A DNA stretch of 17,286 nucleotides from JALZAQ01 sp038253885. GTDB taxonomy: Bacteria > Gemmatimonadota > Gemmatimonadetes > Gemmatimonadales > Gemmatimonadaceae. A model generated the notes under the pieces. That model was not told the origin of the DNA. It searched no databases and worked only from the letters and a program-made list of their open reading frames with translations. A program made the position numbers and the translations under genes. The stretch lies in the NCBI GenBank assembly GCA_038253885.1, contig JBBSGP010000052.1:1-17286 (forward strand), written 5' to 3'. Shown in pieces: positions 1 to 7,523 of the stretch; position 1 is the first letter of the stretch, and the number at the start of each line of letters is the position of its first letter.

Positions 1-1
1 C

Positions 2-571
2 GCGGTCTCGAAGAGCGAGGACGTGCACGAGGTCGTCACGCGCATCCAGCAGAAGTCGCAGGCGATCCTTGTGAAGGAGCTCAATCTCGACGCTCGCGCC
101 ACGATGGGATTCGCGATGACCCTGTCGGAGGCGTGCCAGAACATCGTGGAGCATGCGGGTCGTGGCGGGTGGGTGGCGGTGCAGACGTATCGCTGGAACA
201 AGCGGCTCGGAGGGCGGCGCGTGGTCGTGATCGCTGTGTGCGATGCGGGCGTCGGCTTTCGCCAGTCGCTCGAGAGCGCGCAGGGAGGTCGGCGCCCGAG
301 CGACCGATGGGATGACGCGATGGCGCTGGAGGAAGCGGTCGTTCGGGGCGTCAGCCGTTTCCGGGATCCGGGCCGCGGACAGGGACTGGCGGGTGTGCGC
401 CGCTACATCGGGCGCTGGGATGGCAAACTCTCCGTGCGGAGCGGGACCGCCCGCATCGCGATCGTGCCGAGCTGGGACGAGGACGTTCCTCTGGGAGAAC
501 ATCTTCCATCATTTCCCGGAGCCCAGATGCAGATTACGATACCGGAATCCTCGGCCCCCGCCACCCGGTGA
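2..571 (+). CDS. GHKL-type ATP-binding protein, anti-sigma (RsbW/SpoIIAB-like) family, 5' truncated
   Basis: The reading frame is open from base 2, so the gene probably begins before the window; the first internal start is GTG at 23. Numbering from that GTG, the Bergerat ATP fold is clear: an N-box SEACQNIVEH (E36, N40, H44), a G1 box DAGVGF at 74-79 and a G2 box GRGQG at 117-121. Such stand-alone ATPases usually act as serine kinases or anti-sigma factors on STAS-domain partners. The next gene encodes a STAS-like protein and overlaps this one as GTGA, which supports a partner-switching pair. A 40-residue tail after the G2 region has no recognised domain. The family is well supported by motifs; kinase activity and any sigma-factor partner are inferred. 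Alternative: a detached histidine-kinase ATPase domain whose N-terminal part lies outside the window. Confidence 0.8.
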   Translation, partial: AVSKSEDVHEVVTRIQQKSQAILVKELNLDARATMGFAMTLSEACQNIVEHAGRGGWVAVQTYRWNKRLGGRRVVVIAVCDAGVGFRQSLESAQGGRRPSDRWDDAMALEEAVVRGVSRFRDPGRGQGLAGVRRYIGRWDGKLSVRSGTARIAIVPSWDEDVPLGEHLPSFPGAQMQITIPESSAPATR

Positions 572-1140
572 TCAACCACATCGACCTGAGCACGGTGCTT
601 CGGCGCACCGTCTGCGATCTGTACTCGGACCTGGTGACACGTCCGACGGGCGCCGCCGTGCGGACGGGCATCGAGCAGCAGCTGGAAGAAGTCGGCGACC
701 GCACTCTCACAATCATCGATTTCTCGCACGTCGGCCTGCTCGACTTCTCCTGTGCCGATGAGATCGTGGCCAAGCTGCTGTTGCGATATACGGATGCCGG
801 TCTCGGGAGCTGCGACACCCGTCCGCGTGATGCCTGGTTCGTCTTCAGGGGACTCGATGACTCGCATCTCGACGCTATCGAGGCGGTGCTGCAGCGCCAT
901 CGTCTGGCGATCGTGGCCCAGCTGGCGAACGGATCGCAGGTGCTCGTGGGAACCATCGGCGATGAGCTTCGAGAGACCTGGCAGACGCTGAGCGGCTTTG
1001 GTCGGGCACGCGCCAACGACGTCGCCGGTGCGCTGGGCCTTCAGGCTTCCGACGTGCAGGCGATGCTGGAGGCGCTCTGCAAACATCGCGTCGCCATGCG
1101 GCTGGAAGATGAGTTTCTGGCGGTGGGTGCCGCGACATGA
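568..1140 (+). CDS. STAS-like protein with C-terminal winged-helix-like domain
   Basis: This 190-residue protein starts at GTG 568, overlapping the upstream stop as GTGA. Residues 45-75 carry the core strand-turn-helix of STAS/DUF4325-type proteins: hydrophobic TLTIIDFSHVGLLDF, then S61-C-A-D-E. S61 lies where SpoIIAA-type antagonists carry their phosphorylated serine in the D-S-S-G turn. Residues 135-187 look like a winged helix: helix, a DVAGALGLQASDV helix-turn-helix, then a short hairpin ending in FLAVG. The overlapping upstream gene encodes a GHKL ATPase, so this is probably its substrate or antagonist. The fold assignment rests on pattern recognition, and DNA binding by the C-terminus is inferred. 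No signal peptide or membrane segment is seen. It could instead be a regulator without phosphorylation, because the flanking turn residues differ from classical SpoIIAA. Confidence 0.65.
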   Translation: MINHIDLSTVLRRTVCDLYSDLVTRPTGAAVRTGIEQQLEEVGDRTLTIIDFSHVGLLDFSCADEIVAKLLLRYTDAGLGSCDTRPRDAWFVFRGLDDSHLDAIEAVLQRHRLAIVAQLANGSQVLVGTIGDELRETWQTLSGFGRARANDVAGALGLQASDVQAMLEALCKHRVAMRLEDEFLAVGAAT

Positions 1141-1466
1141 CTCCCACCGACGGTCCGATCACACCCGGCGAGCAGTACAATCCCCCCCTCCAGGTCGTGC
1201 GCCTGGTGGCGACGCGCGTCCGTGATCCCGAGCGCGGACCTCAGATCTCGATGAGACCGGACGACGCCTCCCTGCGGATGCTGACCGACGGGGAATTGGT
1301 CTGGGTGATCACCCCGCGCCGACAGCAGCTCGCGGCGCTACAGATCGATGATTCCCTGCCCCGCGGCGCGGTCGTGCTGCGCGACGTAGTGGGGGCGTCC
1401 CCGTCGGAGATCGTGCACGTGACCAAAGTGGACACGGATACTCGGCGTCGGAGCGATCTCGCCTGA
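1137..1466 (+). CDS. small beta-rich hypothetical protein (possible double-psi barrel)
   Basis: A 109-residue protein whose ATG overlaps the previous stop as ATGA, so it is probably translationally coupled to the ATPase/STAS pair. I do not recognise a named family. Residues 37-95 alternate beta strands and turns. The order (SMRPDDASLRMLTDGELVWV, then RGAVVLRDVV, then SEIVHVTKVD) recalls aspartate-decarboxylase-like double-psi barrels such as molybdopterin-dinucleotide-binding or Cdc48 N-domains. It has no cysteines, no signal peptide and no membrane segment. The first 20 residues are Pro/Gly-rich and probably disordered. Its position suggests a third component of the regulatory module, but nothing in the protein itself shows a function. 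Confidence 0.55.
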   Translation: MTPTDGPITPGEQYNPPLQVVRLVATRVRDPERGPQISMRPDDASLRMLTDGELVWVITPRRQQLAALQIDDSLPRGAVVLRDVVGASPSEIVHVTKVDTDTRRRSDLA

Positions 1467-1467
1467 T

Positions 1468-1472
1468 GGAGG
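1468..1472 (+). promoter_or_regulatory. Shine-Dalgarno for the trans-sulfuration enzyme gene
   Basis: GGAGG lies 7 bases before ATG 1480, just downstream of the previous stop at 1464-1466. It is one of the few strong ribosome binding sites in a block where most genes rely on overlapping stops and starts. Confidence 0.75.
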
Positions 1473-1479
1473 AAACGCC

Positions 1480-2640
1480 ATGACGCCGACACAGCCCGAG
1501 CGTCGCCCCGGTCTCCCGACGATCCTCCTGCACGGCGGAGACCGCCTCGAGATCGGCCGTCCGATCGTTCAGCCGATCTACCAGTCGGTGAACTTCGTCC
1601 AGGAGACCGGGACGGCGGAGGGGTTGCGATACCCCCGCTATGGGAACACTCCCAACGCCGAGCACGTGCAGCACCGACTGGCGCTGCTCGAGCGAGCGGA
1701 AGCCGCCATCGTCCTGGCGAGCGGGATGGGCGCAACGGCCTGTGCCATGCTCGCGCTGTTGCGCCCTGGGGATCACATGCTCGCGAGCTCCTGGATTTAC
1801 GGCGGCACGCACCGCCTGTTCACCCAGGAGTTCGAGGCGATGGGCATCGCGGTGACGTTCGTGAACCCGCTGGAGCAGCGCGGGTGGCGGCGGCGCGTCC
1901 GAAAGAACACCCGCGCGATCTTCTTCGAGACCCCGGTCAACCCGACCTGTCGGGTGCTCGACCTGAAGCCGGTGACCTTCCTCACCAAAGGGTCCGGCAT
2001 CGCCCTGGTGGTGGATTCGACTTTCGCCAGTCCGATCAACTATCGCCCGCTCGAGCACGGAGCGGACGTCGTCATCCATTCGGCGACGAAATACCTCAAC
2101 GGACACCACGACGTGCTGGCCGGCGTGGTGGCCGGGACGGCGCCCTACATCGAGGAGGTGCGACAGAAGGCGATGGTGTGGGGTCAGGCGCCCGACCCCC
2201 TGGCGTGCTGGCTGCTGGAGCGGGGACTCAAGACGCTCGATGTTCGGATCCAGAGACAGAATCAGAACGCTCAGCGTATCGCCGAGTGGTGCCAGGCCCA
2301 AGCCAAGATCTCGCGGGTGCACTATCCCGGGCTCCCCTCCCACCCCGACCACGAGATCGCCCGGGCCACGCTGGACGGATTCGGCGGGATGATGGCGATC
2401 GAGCTCGCCGGCGGCGCCCGGGCGACGGAGGAGTTTCTGCGTCGGCTCAGGATCATCGTCCATGCCCCCAGCCTCGGCGGCGTGGATAGTCTGGTGTCCG
2501 AGCCTCGCTACACTTCGCACGCGCATCTCACCGCGGAGCAACGCGCCGCCACTGGCATCCCGGACGGCTTCCTTCGCTTCAGCATCGGGATCGAGGATGC
2601 CGACGACCTGATCTCCGACATCGCCCAAGCCCTTCGCTGA
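1480..2640 (+). CDS. trans-sulfuration PLP enzyme (cystathionine gamma-synthase/lyase family)
   Basis: A 386-residue Cys/Met-metabolism PLP-dependent enzyme of normal family length. The PLP lysine is K204 in SATKYLNGH. Other expected residues are Y51 and R53 (YPRYGNT), which contact the phosphate from the partner subunit; Y107, which stacks on the cofactor (SWIYGG); D179, paired with the pyridine nitrogen (VVDSTFAS); and R366, which binds the substrate carboxylate (GFLRFSIG). At the position of the methionine gamma-lyase cysteine, just after the stacking Tyr (Y-G-C), this protein has Gly109, which argues against methionine gamma-lyase. The choice among cystathionine gamma-synthase, gamma-lyase, beta-lyase and O-acetylhomoserine sulfhydrylase cannot be settled here. 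It should act as a cytosolic tetramer in methionine/cysteine metabolism. Its stop overlaps the next start by one base. No riboswitch is visible, and there is no room for one. Confidence 0.93.
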   Translation: MTPTQPERRPGLPTILLHGGDRLEIGRPIVQPIYQSVNFVQETGTAEGLRYPRYGNTPNAEHVQHRLALLERAEAAIVLASGMGATACAMLALLRPGDHMLASSWIYGGTHRLFTQEFEAMGIAVTFVNPLEQRGWRRRVRKNTRAIFFETPVNPTCRVLDLKPVTFLTKGSGIALVVDSTFASPINYRPLEHGADVVIHSATKYLNGHHDVLAGVVAGTAPYIEEVRQKAMVWGQAPDPLACWLLERGLKTLDVRIQRQNQNAQRIAEWCQAQAKISRVHYPGLPSHPDHEIARATLDGFGGMMAIELAGGARATEEFLRRLRIIVHAPSLGGVDSLVSEPRYTSHAHLTAEQRAATGIPDGFLRFSIGIEDADDLISDIAQALR

Positions 2641-3811
2641 TGGCCGATCCCAAGGACCTGACATCCGCCGACCGGCGGCGGGTCGAGCGCCGGATCAGCT
2701 CCCGTGTAGCAGACCTGACGCTGCCGGAATTCCGGCGGATGATCCTCACGTCCACCCTCTTCGCCGTCGTTCTGCTGCTCTTCCTCTGGATGGTCAGGAC
2801 GGTGGTGATCGCGGGTATCGTGGCTGCCATCGTCGCCGTGTACGTCCGCCCTCTCTATCGCAAGCTCCACGGAGCGATCCGGTCGCCGGTGGCGGCCGCG
2901 ACGATCGCGATCATGGTCGTGATCATTCCCGTGATCCTGGTCGCGATCTACAGCTACGTGGAGCTGCGGCACGCGGCCCACCACCTCCAGACACACCAGG
3001 CGGAGATCGTCGCGCGTATCCAGCGGGCGCTCCGGCGGATCCCCTTCATCGACCCGGATGAGACGGCGAGCGAGGTCCAGAGCTACGTTCTCGCGGCATC
3101 GCAGTATGGCGGGCGTTTCGCCCAGGCGTTCAAGGCGGCGATGGTGCAGTTCTCGGTGGCACTGGCCGTCTTCTTCTTCACGACCGCATATGTGCTCACC
3201 GACTCCGAGAACATCGGGCGCTACATCCGGGACAAGATCCCGTCCCGATACGGGGAGCTGGTGGCTGCCCTCGAGAGCAACGTGCAGGGAGTCCTCTACG
3301 GCGCGATCTACGCCACCTTGGTGACCCAGACCATCAAGTCGGTCGTCATCCTGGCGATGAACGTCGCATTCGACGTTCCGCTCGCGGTCGTGCTGGCGAT
3401 CCTGTCGTTCATCATTGGCTTCTTCCCCATCGTCGGCTCGTGGAGCGTGTACTTCCCGGTGGCGATGTGGCTGGTGATCTTCCGCGACTCCTGGGGCGCG
3501 GCCATCACGATGATCCTCGTGGGCTTCTTCTTCAACACGATGTTCATCTCGATGTACGTCCGCCCCAAGATCGCGGCCGAGAAGTCCAGGGTCCTCGACT
3601 TCTACTGGATGTTCGTCGGGCTGGTCACGGGCGTCTACACCTTCGGGATCGTGGGTATTCTTCTCGGGCCGGTGATCATCGGCCTGCTGAAGGCGGTGTT
3701 CGACACTGTGACCGCACAGAGCAGCTGGCGTCTGCTCGATGCCGACGGCGATGTGGTGCACGTCGGCGAGCTGGTGCTGCCGGGCGAGGAGTTGGGAAGA
3801 GGGGGCCGTAC

Positions 3812-3815
<4 letters not shown>
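2640..3815 (+). CDS. AI-2E family transporter (PerM/UPF0118 family membrane protein)
   Basis: A 391-residue polytopic membrane protein. Hydrophobic segments lie roughly at 37-52, 54-70, 84-107, 167-185, 229-242, 247-281, 285-306 and 323-352, the arrangement seen in AI-2E/PerM proteins. A large soluble loop (108-166) sits between the third and fourth segments. The family signature region GFFPIVGS (260-267), the VRPK loop (307-310) and the GILLGP motif (339-344) are present. Known members export autoinducer-2 (TqsA) or act as Na+/H+ antiporters; many are uncharacterised, so no substrate is claimed. ATG 2640 overlaps the upstream stop (TGATG) and the 3' end overlaps ftsE as GTGA, so it is embedded in the division operon. 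That placement suggests, without proof, a role in the envelope during division. The last 30 residues are acidic, Gly-rich and cytosolic. Confidence 0.9.
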
Positions 3816-4533
<718 letters not shown>

Positions 4534-4534
<1 letters not shown>

Positions 4535-5382
4535 TGCGTCTGACCCTCCGCGAGGCGCTGCTCGATTTCCGGCGCGCTCCGCTCCTGAGCGTTCTCACAA
4601 TCATGACGATCGCGTTCAGCCTCTTCGCCTTCGGCCTCTTCGGCCTGGTGGCGCTGAACGTGGGCGGCGCTCTGCAGCAAGTGGAGGAGCGCGTGGAGAT
4701 CCGGGCCTACCTCGCCGACGGGACGACTCCCGAGACCGTCGCCGCGGCACTCGGTGATATCGGCGCCTTTCCCGAGGTCCAGCGAGCCGAGTCGGTGACG
4801 CCCGATCAGGCGCTCGCCCGAGCACGCAAAGAGCTCGGCGAATTCAAGGACGTCTTCGATGGATCCTTTCTCCCGGCCTCGATCGAGGTTCGGCTCAAGG
4901 ATGGTATGCGAGATCCCGGCAGCGTTCGCGCGGTCGCGGCGCGCATAGAGACATACCCGTTCGTCGACGAGGTCCGCTATGGCGAGGAATGGGTGCAGAA
5001 GCTCTACGGCATCAGGAACATCGCCACCGTTGCCGGAATCATCCTGGGAGTCGCCTTCGCCGCCGTATCGGTGATCATCATCGGCGCGACCATTCGCCTG
5101 GCGGTGCTCGCGCGCGCGAAGGAGATCTCGATCATGCGACTTGTCGGCGCCACCGACGGGTTCATCCGCCGTCCGTTCCTGATCGAAGGGTTGGCCAAGG
5201 GCGTGATCGGCGGAGCCGTGGCGCTGGCTCTGACGTATCTCGCGCATGGAGTGATCGACAGGTATCTGATCCAGACACGCTTCTTCGACAGCGATATCGC
5301 GTTCGCTGGCCTCGCTTTCGGCGGCCTCATCGGCCTGCTCGGCAGCACGCTGTCGGTGGGGAGGCACCTACGCCGGGTCTGA
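4534..5382 (+). CDS. ftsX: cell division protein FtsX (permease-like ABC subunit)
   Basis: A 282-residue inner-membrane protein with the FtsX layout. A short cytosolic N-terminus rich in Arg and Leu (REALLDFRRAP) precedes TM1 (about 17-42). A periplasmic domain (about 43-160) contains the EVR and LPASIEVR strands that are common in FtsX. Three clustered TMs follow, at about 163-187, 216-237 and 255-275. The cytosolic loop KEISIMRLVGATDGFIRRPF (196-215) is the conserved coupling segment that contacts the ATPase. It starts at ATG 4534, overlapping ftsE by one base. FtsX does not transport a solute; it passes FtsE ATP hydrolysis to a periplasmic hydrolase activator, here encoded immediately downstream. 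The stop TGA (5380-5382) overlaps a possible CTG start of that gene. Confidence 0.93.
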
Positions 5383-6569
5383 GAAGCTGGTGGCGCGTGG
5401 CACTGGCGGCATGGCTTTGCGCCAGCGCACCGATGGCCGGCGCGCAGCCCGACAGAGCCGAGTCGCGACTCCGGGATCAGCGGTCCGAGCTCGAGCGCAT
5501 CAAGCGCGAGCGGCAATCGCTGGAGACGCGGATGTATCAGCTGCGTGGGTCGGTGCACGACCTGTCGGAAGAGGTCTCGAACCTCGACCGCCAGGCGGAT
5601 GTCACCGCCCGTCTCGTACAATCCCTGGACGCCCAGCTGCGATCCATCACCGCCGAAGTCGGTAAGACCACCGGAGACATGGTGCGGGCGGAGGACGAGC
5701 TCACGGTGAAGCGCGCGATCCTGCAGCGTCGGCTCACCGACATCTACAAGCGCGGCCCCCTGTACTCGGTCGAAGCCCTGCTCTCCGCCGAGACATTCGG
5801 GGCCCTCGTGTCGCGCTACAAGTACCTTCACATGCTGGCGTTGCGGGACCGCATACTTGTGGAGAGGGTGACCGACCTACGCAACCAGATCGGCCGCCAG
5901 CGCGGCAATCTGGTTCGCTTCCAGAGCGACATCGAGGAGAATCGCGCCGAGAAGGCCGCCGAGGAGAGGCGACTGCTCCTGCTCGCGCAGCAGCGCGAGC
6001 ACAATCTCGTGAGCGCGAAGCGCCGGGCCCGGGAGACCGAGGCGCGGCTCAGGCTCATCGCACGCGACGAGAAGCGGTTGGGCGATGTGCTGGCGTCGCT
6101 CGAGGTCGTGCGGCGCCGCGAGACGGCCCTTCGCCCCAATGCCGCCGCATCGGCGAGCACTCTCCGCACGAGCGAACTCGGACGGCTCGACTGGCCGGTC
6201 GAGGGGACGATCCTCTACACCTTCGGCCGGGTCGTGAACCCGAACAACACGACGACGCGCTGGAACGGTATCGGAATCGGTGCGGCCGACGGCGCTCCGG
6301 TCCGCGCCGTCACGAGCGGGCGGGTCGTCGTGAACGAGGCCTTCGGCACGTATGGTCTCACGGTGATCGTCCAGCACGGCGGAGGCGATTATTCCGTCTA
6401 CGGATCGCTCAGTCGCAGCGCGGTGCAGAAAGGCTCCGCGGTCGCGAAGGGACAGGTGATCGGATATGTCGGCAAGGCCGATCCGGACCTTCCCTCGCAT
6501 CTGCACTTCGAGATCAGGCCGCAGGGGAGAGCGGTGGACCCCCTCGAATGGCTGCGAGGAACTCGCTGA
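5379..6569 (+). CDS. envC: EnvC-like murein hydrolase activator (degenerate LytM/M23 domain)
   Basis: An exported protein with a signal peptide, two long coiled-coil blocks (about 25-120 and 160-250) and a C-terminal LytM domain (about 268-394), the EnvC layout. In active M23 enzymes zinc is held by H, D and the last H of HxH. Here the first two are W295 and G299 (RWNGIGIG), the catalytic His of the YAHL motif is S343 (VYGSLS), and only H374-L-H376 remains. E. coli EnvC likewise has W at the first position and is catalytically dead, activating amidases instead. Start: the nearest conventional codon, GTG 5397, would leave a signal peptide without basic residues. CTG 5379, overlapping the ftsX stop as CTGA, gives a normal one (RSWWR, hydrophobic core, cleavage after AGA at 20-22). 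I favour CTG, with GTG 5397 as the fallback. No amidase gene is visible nearby. Confidence 0.88.
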   Translation: MRSWWRVALAAWLCASAPMAGAQPDRAESRLRDQRSELERIKRERQSLETRMYQLRGSVHDLSEEVSNLDRQADVTARLVQSLDAQLRSITAEVGKTTGDMVRAEDELTVKRAILQRRLTDIYKRGPLYSVEALLSAETFGALVSRYKYLHMLALRDRILVERVTDLRNQIGRQRGNLVRFQSDIEENRAEKAAEERRLLLLAQQREHNLVSAKRRARETEARLRLIARDEKRLGDVLASLEVVRRRETALRPNAAASASTLRTSELGRLDWPVEGTILYTFGRVVNPNNTTTRWNGIGIGAADGAPVRAVTSGRVVVNEAFGTYGLTVIVQHGGGDYSVYGSLSRSAVQKGSAVAKGQVIGYVGKADPDLPSHLHFEIRPQGRAVDPLEWLRGTR

Positions 6570-6572
6570 ATC

Positions 6573-7445
6573 GTGCCCGGAGATCCGCACGCGCCGGCCG
6601 ATCTCCTCGGCGCGCACGTCTCGACCGCGGGAGGAACCGCCGCCGCCCCCATTCGCGCGAAGGCCATCGCGGCGACGGCGATGCAGATCTTCACCAAGCA
6701 GGCTCAACGGTGGGCCGAGCGAAGCTGTGCAACTCCAGAGCGCAGACAGTTCCGCGCCGCCCTTCGCCAGACGCAGGTGCGCGCCATGAGCGCGCATGAC
6801 AGCTACCTCATCAACCTGGCGTCACCGGACAAGACACTCAGAACGCGCTCCCTGGAGTCCTTCATCTGCGAGCTCACTCGGTGCAAGGCGCTGGGCCTGC
6901 ACTTCCTGGTCACCCATCCCGGTAACTACATCGACGACCGCCCGAGCGGACTGGCGCGCAACATCGACGGGATAACGGCCGGACTGGAGGCGGTGCCGGG
7001 GAGGACGAAGCTCCTCCTCGAGACCATGGCGGGAAGCGGCACCGCGCTCGGATCCACGTTCGAGGAGCTCGGCGCTCTCATCGAGGCGCTGCCCGCGAGA
7101 CTGCGCCGGCGCGTGGGAGTGTGCGTGGACACCTGCCACGTCTACTCGGCCGGCTACGATCTGGTGAGCGACTACGAGGGGGTGTGGGCTCGGTTCGACG
7201 ATTGCATCGGGCTGGAGCGACTCCGGATGATGCACCTCAATGACTCGAAGACTCCCCTCGCATCCTCCCGGGATCGTCATGAGCTGATCGGTGAAGGATC
7301 GCTCGGCGACGAGCCCTTTCGCCGGATCATGCGGGACGAGCGCTTTACCAGTGTCCCGAAAGTCATAGAAACGCCGAAGCTGGGCGACGCGGAGGCGACG
7401 GACCGGCGGATGCTCGAGCGGCTACGCGGCTACGTGACGCGGTAG
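6573..7445 (+). CDS. nfo: deoxyribonuclease IV (endonuclease IV, AP endonuclease)
   Basis: A 290-residue TIM-barrel AP endonuclease of normal length, starting at GTG 6573, three bases after the envC-like stop. GAGGA at 6556-6560 is a distant ribosome binding site. All nine metal ligands expected for the trinuclear zinc site can be read: H75 (AHDSYLINLAS), H115 (VTHPG), E150 (LLET), D186 and H189 (VDTCHVYSAGYD), H221 (MHLNDSK), D234 and H236 (RDRHE) and E266 (VIETPK). The family opening LGAHVSTAGG is at 12-21. The enzyme cleaves the backbone 5' to abasic sites and removes 3' blocking groups in cytosolic base-excision repair. It does not obviously belong with the division genes; it probably shares their transcript. 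The intact ligand set argues for an active enzyme. Confidence 0.96.
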   Translation: MPGDPHAPADLLGAHVSTAGGTAAAPIRAKAIAATAMQIFTKQAQRWAERSCATPERRQFRAALRQTQVRAMSAHDSYLINLASPDKTLRTRSLESFICELTRCKALGLHFLVTHPGNYIDDRPSGLARNIDGITAGLEAVPGRTKLLLETMAGSGTALGSTFEELGALIEALPARLRRRVGVCVDTCHVYSAGYDLVSDYEGVWARFDDCIGLERLRMMHLNDSKTPLASSRDRHELIGEGSLGDEPFRRIMRDERFTSVPKVIETPKLGDAEATDRRMLERLRGYVTR

Positions 7446-7513
7446 CACTGCCAACGCCGCGTCCATTTCCCGCGTATGTCAATCGCACATCGCCCGCCAG
7501 ACGATCACCTTCC

Positions 7514-7517
7514 GGAG
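7514..7517 (+). promoter_or_regulatory. Shine-Dalgarno deciding the GTG start of the beta-propeller gene
   Basis: GGAG ends 6 bases before GTG 7524. The alternative ATG at 7476 has no purine-rich stretch ahead of it and would add 16 hydrophilic residues (MSIAHRPPDDHLPEIP) in front of the signal peptide, so the GTG is preferred. Confidence 0.6.
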
Positions 7518-7523
7518 ATTCCC

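Noticed and set aside
403..1086. Long open frame on the - strand opposite genes 1 and 2
   Set aside because: It is opposite two genes with clear motifs, shows no recognisable domain and has the Arg/His-rich composition typical of antisense frames in GC-rich DNA.
2508..3761. 417-codon - strand frame opposite the AI-2E gene
   Set aside because: The translation is a His/Asp/Arg-rich string with no fold features; the + strand frame is a clear membrane protein.
3440..3811. In-frame upstream extension of ftsE
   Set aside because: It lies within the AI-2E gene, has no ABC homology, and the GTG at 3812 has a purine-rich site and a GTGA overlap.
7476..7523. ATG 7476 as the start of the propeller-PepSY protein
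   Set aside because: There is no ribosome binding site, and it would place 16 hydrophilic residues ahead of the signal peptide.
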